Shown here: piece by piece, positions 1 through 5,204 of the stretch
Position numbering within the stretch: the first letter of the stretch is position 1
Layout: each line of letters begins with the position of its first letter
DNA from: Bacteroidota bacterium
GTDB lineage: Bacteria; Bacteroidota; Bacteroidia; Chitinophagales; Chitinophagaceae
Assembly (NCBI GenBank): GCA_023390215.1
Contig: JAEWDG010000081.1
Span: 1 to 5,204 of the forward strand
DNA length: 5,204 nucleotides
Reading direction: 5' to 3'
The notes under the pieces: generated by a model
Databases searched by the model: none
The model's input: the letters and a program-made list of their open reading frames with translations, nothing else
Told to the model about the DNA's origin: nothing
Translations under genes and position numbers: made by a program

Positions 1-590
1 ACCTGGTAATGCAATACAGCATCCGCTCTGTTAGTATGGACGACATCGCTAATTCGTTGGGAATCAGCAAAAAAACAATTTATCAGTATTTCAAAGACAA
101 GGAGGAGCTTATTGATGCGGTGGTATCTGATATTCTCGAAAAGAATCAGGCCTGCTGTAATATCGACAGGGAAAAGACGGAGAATGCCGTCCACGAGATC
201 TTCCTTGCAGCCGGAATGCTGGTGGACATGTTTAAGTCGATGAACCCCGGCATACTCTACGATATGCAGAAATATCATCCCCAGGTATTCAACAAATTTC
301 TGCAGTTCCGAAACGGTTATCTGCTGCAAACCTGCCGGGAAAACCTGGAAAGAGGACTTCGTGAAGGCCTTTATCGTGAAGGGATCAACGTGGAAATACT
401 CTGCAAATACCGGGTTGAAGCGGTGTTCATTCCTTTCAATCCTGAGTTCCGGAAAGGATTGGAAGAGAGTTTCACTGCGTTACAGGAAGAGATCATTATA
501 AATTTTCTTTTCGGCCTGGTGAATGAAAAAGGTTATGCAGTGGCAAAAAGATATTTGGAAGCGCACATGAAAAAACACCATAACAAATAG
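1..590 (+). CDS. TetR/AcrR-family transcriptional repressor, 5'-partial
   Basis: This is probably a ligand-responsive DNA-binding repressor of the efflux operon that follows. The reading frame is open from base 3 to the TAG at 588-590. The first Met (base 9) is unlikely to be the true start, because residues just before and after it (LVMQYSIRSVSMDDIA) match the end of helix 1 of the TetR N-terminal domain. About 20-25 residues are therefore missing to the left. Numbering from that Met, the helix-turn-helix covers about 8-35: SMDDIANSLGIS, then the recognition helix KKTIYQYF, then KDKEELI. Residues from about 45 to 190 form the divergent helical ligand-binding domain, with a NPGILYDMQKYHP segment and the late GLVNEKG motif that I recall from Bacteroidota TetR proteins beside RND pumps. 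The protein holds four cysteines (49, 50, 109, 132). The stop is only 6 bases before the channel gene, so the two are very likely co-transcribed and the repressor autoregulated. The family call is firm; target and ligand are inferred or unknown. Confidence 0.94.
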   Translation, partial: LVMQYSIRSVSMDDIANSLGISKKTIYQYFKDKEELIDAVVSDILEKNQACCNIDREKTENAVHEIFLAAGMLVDMFKSMNPGILYDMQKYHPQVFNKFLQFRNGYLLQTCRENLERGLREGLYREGINVEILCKYRVEAVFIPFNPEFRKGLEESFTALQEEIIINFLFGLVNEKGYAVAKRYLEAHMKKHHNK

Positions 591-596
591 GCTAAA
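591..596 (+). promoter_or_regulatory. Six-base junction between repressor and channel genes
   Basis: Only GCTAAA separates the TAG of the regulator from the ATG of the channel gene, and the two frames are the same. There is no room for a promoter, so the channel gene must be read from a transcript that crosses the regulator, or from a promoter inside the regulator, of which I see none convincing. The ribosome-binding region of the channel gene therefore lies within the last codons of the regulator, which are A-rich and have no strong Shine-Dalgarno. Translational coupling is likely but inferred. Confidence 0.5.
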
Positions 597-1940
597 ATGA
601 GATCAGTGAAAACATACATGAGTGCAATCATCCTTCTGCTTGTTACCGGTACGGGGCTGAAGGCGCAAACGCCAAAGATTCAGGAATTCTCCGTTGACCA
701 GGCGCTGGAGTATGCAAAGAAAAATTCCTTACAGGTAAAAAACGCGTTGCTGGATGTGATGATCCAGAAGCAAACCAACCGGGATGTAACCTCGATCGCA
801 CTTCCCCAGATTGACGCGAGTGCAAACCTTATGGATTACCTCGATATTCCTACAACCCTGATCCCCGGTGAGATCGCGGGTCAGCCGGCAGGAACTTTTG
901 TTCCGGTGAAATTCGGAACCAAGTGGACTTCGAATACCGGCATCTCCGCAAGCCAGTTGTTATTCGACGGTCAGGTATTCATTGCCCTGAAAGCAAGAAA
1001 CGGCACCATGAGTTTGTCTCAACGTATCGCGGAACTAACGGAAGAGAATATACGCACCAATGTATATAAAATCTATTTCCAGCTTGTGGCTGGAAAAACG
1101 CAGTTGCAATTGCTGGATGCAAATATTGAAAGACTTCAGAAGCTCCGCCATGATGTTTCAGTGATGTATGATAACGGATTCACCGAAAGACTGGATATCG
1201 ACAAACTGGATGTTCAACTCGCTAACCTTCAAACGGAAAAATTAAAAGCCGGTAACCAGATTCAGAATGGCTATTCCGGATTAAAAGTGCTGATGGGAAT
1301 GCCGGTGCAGGATTCTCTTGTGCTTACAGATACACTGAGCAATGAGCATATCCGTGAGGGCGTGCTGGAAGCGAGCCAGTTTAAGTACGAAGACCGCAAG
1401 GACTACCAGATCGCGGAACTAACAAACAAACTGAATGGTTTAAATGTACGCCGGTATAAGCTCGCCCAGTTACCCAGCCTTGCCCTGGTGGGAAACTATA
1501 GCAAGAATGCACAGCGCAATAGTTTCAATTTCTTCGGAAAAGGTCCGTGGTTCACAACTTCTTATATCGGGTTGAATTTGCAAATACCGATATTTCACGG
1601 ATTACAAACCCGCGCACGGATTGAAAAAGCCCGGCTCGAGTTGCAAAAAACCGAAAACGAGCAGGAGCAGTTAAAAATTCAGATCGATAATGAATTGGCG
1701 GCATCCAAAAATAATTTCATGGCAGCCATTGCCACCCTTGATTTTCAGGAGAAAAATATGAAGCTGGCTGAAAGGGTGTATGAGCAGACCAAGAAAAAAT
1801 ACGAGATCGGAACCGGATCAACTTCAGAAATAAATGACGCGCAACTCGAATTAAAAAATGCGCAGACCAATTACCTGAGTGCTTTATACGATGCCATCGT
1901 GGCCAAAGCAGATTTTCTTAAGGCAAACGGTAAATTTTAA
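597..1940 (+). CDS. TolC-like outer membrane efflux channel (OEP family)
   Basis: This is the outer membrane exit duct of a tripartite efflux pump: a trimer with a beta-barrel in the outer membrane and a long alpha-helical tunnel in the periplasm. Residues 1-23 are a signal peptide: basic start (R2, K5), hydrophobic core IILLLV, and likely cleavage after A23 (LKA|Q). The mature part shows the two tandem OEP repeats, roughly 33-233 and 262-445. Each has a helix, a strand-loop-strand barrel hairpin, then long coiled helices. The second hairpin ends in the typical GLNLQIPIFHG followed by TRARIEKARLEL (325-348). The matching position in repeat one is GISASQLLFDG (115-125). The repeats also echo each other at YDNGFTERLDIDKLDVQLAN (191-210) and YEIGTGSTSEINDAQLELKN (402-421). 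The length of 447 residues is normal. I chose ATG 597 because it gives a complete signal peptide; ATG 618 would shorten the basic region to nothing. No cysteine is present, so it is not a lipoprotein of the OprM type. Confidence 0.95.
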   Translation: MRSVKTYMSAIILLLVTGTGLKAQTPKIQEFSVDQALEYAKKNSLQVKNALLDVMIQKQTNRDVTSIALPQIDASANLMDYLDIPTTLIPGEIAGQPAGTFVPVKFGTKWTSNTGISASQLLFDGQVFIALKARNGTMSLSQRIAELTEENIRTNVYKIYFQLVAGKTQLQLLDANIERLQKLRHDVSVMYDNGFTERLDIDKLDVQLANLQTEKLKAGNQIQNGYSGLKVLMGMPVQDSLVLTDTLSNEHIREGVLEASQFKYEDRKDYQIAELTNKLNGLNVRRYKLAQLPSLALVGNYSKNAQRNSFNFFGKGPWFTTSYIGLNLQIPIFHGLQTRARIEKARLELQKTENEQEQLKIQIDNELAASKNNFMAAIATLDFQEKNMKLAERVYEQTKKKYEIGTGSTSEINDAQLELKNAQTNYLSALYDAIVAKADFLKANGKF

Positions 1941-1968
1941 AACAACCAAAACCGACCAATCATAACAA
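1941..1968 (+). promoter_or_regulatory. A-rich translation leader before the adaptor gene
   Basis: This 28-base gap is rich in A and C, with AACAA or ACCAA runs and ATAACAA directly before the ATG. It has no purine-rich Shine-Dalgarno, which fits the A-rich leaders usual in Bacteroidota. I see no hairpin or terminator in it, so transcription should continue from the channel gene into the adaptor gene. Confidence 0.4.
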
Positions 1969-3186
1969 ATGAAACAACTTACTCAAATTTCAACCATTCT
2001 GTTGGCGGCAACAATCCTTGCAGCTTGTGGAGGCCCCGGGAAAAAGGATGCAAATGCTGAATTGAACGATAAGAAAGCCAGACTGGAAAAGCTTAAAGCA
2101 GATAAATCCAAGACCGATGAGGCAATCGAAAAGCTTCAGTCTGATATTGAAAAGCTCGACAGCAATGCGGCCTCAAGATCAAAAGCAAGATTGGTTGCAG
2201 CCACTCCGGTAGAGATGAAAGATTTTAAACATTATATCGATCTGCAGGGAAAGATTGATGCACAGAATATTTCTTATATCGCACCGCGCGGAATGGGCGG
2301 ACAGGTAAAAGCCGTGTATGTGAAAGAAGGACAGTCTGTAAAAAAAGGCCAGTTGCTGCTTAAACTGGACGACGCGATTGTTAACCAGCAGGTAACTGCT
2401 GCGCGCCAGCAACTTGATGGTATTAAAACACAACTTTCGTTTGCGCGTAACCTTTATCAAAGGCAAAAAAATCTTTGGGACCAGGGTATTGGTACAGAGG
2501 TGCAGCTTATTACTGCCAAAACAAACGTTGAAAGCCTGGAGAACCAGTTGAAATCAGCCCAGGAGCAGGTGCAGGTTGCGGTGGAACAATCCAAAACCAC
2601 GAATGTAGTAAGCGATGTTGATGGTATTGCTGATATCGTAAACGTCCGGGTAGGAGAACAGTTTACCGGTATGACCGCAACTGGTCCGCAGATCAAGATC
2701 GTAAACAAAAAAGACCTGAAAGCGGTAACAAATATTCCGGAAAATTACCTGACGCGGGTACAGAAAGGCACGCCGGTAGAAGTTGAAGTTCCGGATGCGA
2801 ATAAAAAATTCAGCTCAAGAATTTCTTTGGTGAGCCAGTCGATCGAATCAACACAAAGAGGTTTTGTTGCAGAAGCGCGTATTCCTTCTGATCCTTCTTT
2901 AAAACCAAACCAGACAGCTATCCTGAGGATAAATGATTACAGCGCACCTAATGCGGTTGTAATTCCTGTGAACACTGTTCAGACAGATGAGAACGGAAAA
3001 TTTGTTTACCTGTTGAGCCCGCTCTCCAACGGTAAAACCATCGCTAAGAAACAAGCTGTGACCATTGGAGAAGTGTATGGAAACGATGTGGAGATCAAAA
3101 CCGGTTTAAAGACCGGCGATCAGCTCATCACTGAAGGATTCCAGACCGTATATGATGGTCAGACTGTTACAACAACCATGCAATAA
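1969..3186 (+). CDS. RND efflux periplasmic adaptor lipoprotein (HlyD/AcrA-type MFP)
   Basis: This subunit links the inner-membrane pump to the outer channel. Residues 1-20 are a lipoprotein signal with lipobox LAAC, so C20 should be lipidated and anchor the protein on the periplasmic side of the inner membrane. Residues 32-63 form a heptad coiled coil absent from AcrA. The core then starts at about 74-95 with the first strand of the barrel and membrane-proximal region. The first half of the lipoyl domain follows (about 105-135: APRGMGGQVKAVYVKEGQSV, then KKGQLLLKLDD). Next come a helical hairpin (about 136-208) that should meet the channel tips, the second lipoyl half (about 214-232, DVDGIADIVNVRVGEQF), a beta-barrel (about 240-322), and a C-terminal membrane-proximal domain (about 325-405) with VVIPVNTVQ and GLKTGDQLITEGFQ. 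The length of 405 is normal. It lies between the channel and permease genes, as expected for one operon. The family call is firm; the cargo is unknown. Confidence 0.96.
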   Translation: MKQLTQISTILLAATILAACGGPGKKDANAELNDKKARLEKLKADKSKTDEAIEKLQSDIEKLDSNAASRSKARLVAATPVEMKDFKHYIDLQGKIDAQNISYIAPRGMGGQVKAVYVKEGQSVKKGQLLLKLDDAIVNQQVTAARQQLDGIKTQLSFARNLYQRQKNLWDQGIGTEVQLITAKTNVESLENQLKSAQEQVQVAVEQSKTTNVVSDVDGIADIVNVRVGEQFTGMTATGPQIKIVNKKDLKAVTNIPENYLTRVQKGTPVEVEVPDANKKFSSRISLVSQSIESTQRGFVAEARIPSDPSLKPNQTAILRINDYSAPNAVVIPVNTVQTDENGKFVYLLSPLSNGKTIAKKQAVTIGEVYGNDVEIKTGLKTGDQLITEGFQTVYDGQTVTTTMQ

Positions 3187-3207
3187 CAAGAACGCCAAGC
3201 CAAACGT
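3187..3207 (+). promoter_or_regulatory. Leader between adaptor and permease genes
   Basis: This 21-base gap (CAAGAACGCCAAGCCAAACG plus T) is A- and C-rich, lacks a clear Shine-Dalgarno and contains no stem-loop. The adaptor stop TAA and the permease ATG are in the same frame with seven sense codons between them. The spacing supports co-transcription of adaptor and permease. Confidence 0.4.
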
Positions 3208-5204
3208 ATGAAGCAATTTATTGAAGGCGTAAGCAAAAGATTTAAAGAGTTTAAACCCACAAGCTGGTCTATCGATAATCGTGTAGCCATTTACATTATC
3301 GCTATTCTGATTTCGGCTTATGGACTTTATAAATTCAATACGCTGCCAAAAGAACAGTTCCCGGATATTGTGGTGCCCACGATAAGTGTTACCACAGTAT
3401 ATGTTGGGAATTCTGCGAAAGATATTGAGAACCTTGTCACCCGCCCGATCGAAAAAGAACTTAAAGGGATCACGGGAGCGAAAGTGAAAAAGATCAACAG
3501 TATTTCTCAAACCGATTACTCGCTCATCATTGTGGAGTTTGATACGGATGTAAAAACCGATATCGCGAAGACCAAAGTGAAAGATGCGATAGATAAAGCC
3601 AGGTCTGATTTACCAACAGATCTCACGCAGGAACCGAATGTTCAGGAATTCGCATTTTCTGAAATGCCGATCATGTATGTGAACATCAGCGTCGATTACG
3701 ATGCCATGCAATTGAAAGATTACGCGGATAAGATGCAGGATGAATTTGAGGAGTTTACCGAAATCACAAGGGCAGATATTGTGGGTGCGCCGGAAAGAGA
3801 GATCCAGGTGCACGTTGATCCGTATAAGATGGAAGCAGCGCGCATCAGTTTCATGGATGTGGAGAACGCCATCAGCCGGGAGAACAATGATATTACCGGC
3901 GGTATGATTGAAGTGGGCGGAATGAAAAGGACGGTAAAAGTCAAGGGACAGTTTACAAGCGCATTAAATCTCCAGGATATTGTTGTAAGAAGTTCCGCTC
4001 AGGGTGCTACGGTTTATCTGAAGGATATTGCCGACATACGCGATACCATCAAAGAAACTGAAAGTTATGCGCGCCTGGATGGAAAAAATGTGATCACCAT
4101 TAACATCGTTAAACGTGCCGGTGAAAACCTGATCAGTGCTGCTACCAAGATCAAGGAAAGCATTAAGAAAATGCAGGATGATCAAACAATTCCGAAAAAT
4201 CTTAAGGTGGTGATCACGGGTGATCAGAGTAAAGCTACTGCTACATCTTTTCACGACCTGGTTAATACCATCATCATCGGTTTTGTGCTGGTGTTGGTTG
4301 TGCTGATGTTCTTTATGGGCGTTACCAATGCATTTTTCGTAGCGCTGAGTGTTCCTTTGAGCGTATTCGTAGCATTTATGTTTTTACCTGTAGCAGACAG
4401 TATTGTGGGAACATCGGTAACACTGAACTTCATTGTACTGTTTGCGCTGCTGTTTGGTTTGGGTATAATCGTGGATGATGCGATCGTGGTGATTGAAAAT
4501 ACGCACCGTATCTATCACAATGGAAAAGTGCCGATCATACGCAGTGCGAAAGAGGCCGCAGGTGAAATTTTTGTTCCGGTACTCGCGGGAACCGCAACTA
4601 CATTAGCGCCTTTCTTCCCGCTCCTCTTCTGGAAAGGCATCATCGGCAAGTTCATGATCTATTTGCCTGTAATGCTCATTCTCACGCTGGCGGCTTCACT
4701 GATCGTTGCTTTCATCTTCAACCCGGTATTCGCAGTAAGTTTCATGAAACCGGAAGGCAAAGAATTCAGAAAACCGAAGAAAGCATTGTTCCGTTCCAAC
4801 ATATTCTGGGTAATGCTGATTTTTGGTCTGATCTTTCACGGGATGGGTTGGCATGGCGTGGGCAATTTCCTTTTCTTCATGGTATTGCTTTCTATTCTCA
4901 ATACGTTCATCTTCCACGACATTGTGCATTGGTTCCAGACAAAGCTCTTGCCATGGCTGATGGATAAATACGAAGCACTGCTTCATTGGGTATTGAAAGG
5001 AACAAGACCTGCCTGGTTACTTGTTAGTTTGTTCATTGCTTTTCCGCTATCGCTGGGTCTGTTGATGCTGCGCGGAAATAAATCAACTTTCTTTCCCAGT
5101 GGTGATCCGAATTTTATTTACGTGTACCTGAAAATGCCGGTGGGTACGGATATCGAAAAAACAGACAGTATAACCCGTTTGCTGGAGAGCCGTGTATATA
5201 AAGT
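3208..5204 (+). CDS. RND (HAE1-type) inner-membrane efflux permease, 3'-partial
   Basis: This is the proton-driven pump subunit; 665 codons plus two bases are present, about 60% of a usual 1,030-1,160-residue permease. It begins with a cytoplasmic stretch of about 25 residues (TSWSIDNR), longer than in AcrB. TM1 (about 26-43) leads into LPKEQFPDIVVPTISV and the porter start YVGNSAKDIENLVTRPIEKE. The first periplasmic porter region (PN1/PN2) spans about 45-345. Then come TM2 (352-371), TM3 (376-394) and TM4 (406-428) with VDDAIVVIEN, where D423 and D424 match the AcrB proton-relay pair. TM5 (455-474) includes AGTATTLAPFFP, and TM6 is 484-508 (ending FNPVFA). Two extra hydrophobic stretches (532-550 and 552-571) follow, then an amphipathic segment, TM7 (602-621), and the start of the second porter region (STFFPSGDPNFIYVYLKMPV). 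The Asp pair favours the drug/lipophile branch over CzcA-type metal pumps. ATG 3208 is the only sensible start, since the next in-frame Met is residue 153. The rest, including the TM10 Lys, is outside the window. Confidence 0.96.
   Translation, partial: MKQFIEGVSKRFKEFKPTSWSIDNRVAIYIIAILISAYGLYKFNTLPKEQFPDIVVPTISVTTVYVGNSAKDIENLVTRPIEKELKGITGAKVKKINSISQTDYSLIIVEFDTDVKTDIAKTKVKDAIDKARSDLPTDLTQEPNVQEFAFSEMPIMYVNISVDYDAMQLKDYADKMQDEFEEFTEITRADIVGAPEREIQVHVDPYKMEAARISFMDVENAISRENNDITGGMIEVGGMKRTVKVKGQFTSALNLQDIVVRSSAQGATVYLKDIADIRDTIKETESYARLDGKNVITINIVKRAGENLISAATKIKESIKKMQDDQTIPKNLKVVITGDQSKATATSFHDLVNTIIIGFVLVLVVLMFFMGVTNAFFVALSVPLSVFVAFMFLPVADSIVGTSVTLNFIVLFALLFGLGIIVDDAIVVIENTHRIYHNGKVPIIRSAKEAAGEIFVPVLAGTATTLAPFFPLLFWKGIIGKFMIYLPVMLILTLAASLIVAFIFNPVFAVSFMKPEGKEFRKPKKALFRSNIFWVMLIFGLIFHGMGWHGVGNFLFFMVLLSILNTFIFHDIVHWFQTKLLPWLMDKYEALLHWVLKGTRPAWLLVSLFIAFPLSLGLLMLRGNKSTFFPSGDPNFIYVYLKMPVGTDIEKTDSITRLLESRVYK

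Larger units (their letters stand above)
1..5204 (+). other. Putative operon: repressor, channel, adaptor, permease of one efflux pump
   Basis: All four genes run in the same direction with gaps of 6, 28 and 21 bases and no visible terminator or promoter between them. Together they encode one full tripartite RND pump and a TetR-family regulator. The order regulator, outer channel, adaptor, permease differs from the enterobacterial arrangement, where the repressor is divergent and tolC lies elsewhere. I recall this order as common in Bacteroidota. The promoter and operator are expected left of base 1, and the operon end right of base 5204. Confidence 0.8.

Noticed and set aside
550..557. GATATTTG, close to the Bacteroidota -7 element TAnnTTTG, just before the channel gene
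   Set aside because: The first base mismatches and no TTG-type -33 element is found at the right distance upstream; A/T-rich coding DNA gives such matches often.
1026..1423. Repeated 14-mer ATCGCGGAACTAAC at 1026-1039 and 1410-1423, suggesting a recent duplication
   Set aside because: The two copies encode IAELT at non-equivalent positions of the two OEP repeats, and the flanking sequences do not match, so it is most likely chance.
3101..3116. Inverted repeat CCGGT-TTAAAG-ACCGG, a possible hairpin near the adaptor end
   Set aside because: It has only a 5-base stem, lies inside coding sequence, and arises from the repeated KTG-LKTGD codons; there is no T run after it, so it is not a terminator.
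3184..3210. Adaptor stop and permease start in the same frame, suggesting a readthrough fusion
   Set aside because: A fusion would force the periplasmic adaptor C-terminus onto the cytoplasmic N-terminus of the permease, which does not fit the topology. One in three gaps is in frame by chance.
3106..3510. Open frame of 134 codons on the reverse strand
   Set aside because: It overlaps the adaptor end and the permease start, both strongly supported; its translation resembles no family I know and reads as an antisense shadow. The same applies to the reverse-strand frames at 643-825, 2179-2466, 2457-2708, 3610-3813, 3720-3944, 3964-4254, 4251-4433 and 4696-4986.
4211..4226. Two copies of TGATCA four bases apart, operator-like
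   Set aside because: They lie deep within the permease coding region and encode the ordinary VITGDQS segment; no regulator would be expected to act there.
4468..4500. Permease as a heavy-metal (CzcA/CusA) pump
   Set aside because: The TM4 motif here is VDDAIVVIEN with two adjacent Asp, typical of HAE1 pumps; metal pumps usually have a VDGAVVMVEN-like motif. The His residues in the insert alone do not change this.

Overview
The window looks like part of a chromosome from a member of the Bacteroidota, perhaps a Chitinophagales or Sphingobacteriales relative. The reasons are moderate GC judged by eye, A-rich leaders without a clear Shine-Dalgarno, an outer membrane protein signal peptide ending in LKA|Q, a lipobox adaptor with an N-terminal coiled coil, and an RND pump with the WSIDN-type N-terminus I associate with this phylum. 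The lineage is inferred from protein style only; no marker gene is present.

Layout: four genes, all on the + strand, packed with gaps of 6, 28 and 21 bases. They are (1) a TetR/AcrR-type repressor whose start lies left of the window (1-590); (2) a TolC-like outer membrane efflux channel (597-1940); (3) an RND periplasmic adaptor lipoprotein, or membrane fusion protein (1969-3186); and (4) the N-terminal 665 codons of an HAE1-type RND inner-membrane permease that runs off the right edge (3208-5204). No stretch over 28 bases lacks a gene. I see no RNA gene, mobile element, CRISPR array, internal promoter or terminator.

How the parts work together: the permease takes up substrate and is driven by proton flow through the Asp pair in its fourth membrane helix. 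The lipid-anchored adaptor bridges it to the TolC-like channel, giving a complete tripartite efflux pump across both membranes. The TetR-family protein, encoded first in the same apparent transcript, probably represses the whole operon including itself and is released by a ligand. Its operator and the promoter would be upstream of base 1. The substrate cannot be read from the sequence, but the VDDAIVVIEN motif favours the drug/lipophile (HAE1) branch over the heavy-metal branch.

This is largely a recognisable system, and I do not see a wholly new one. The points most worth a second look are two extra hydrophobic segments in the permease between TM6 and TM7, a near-perfect heptad coiled coil directly after the adaptor's lipid anchor, and the very tight repressor-channel junction.
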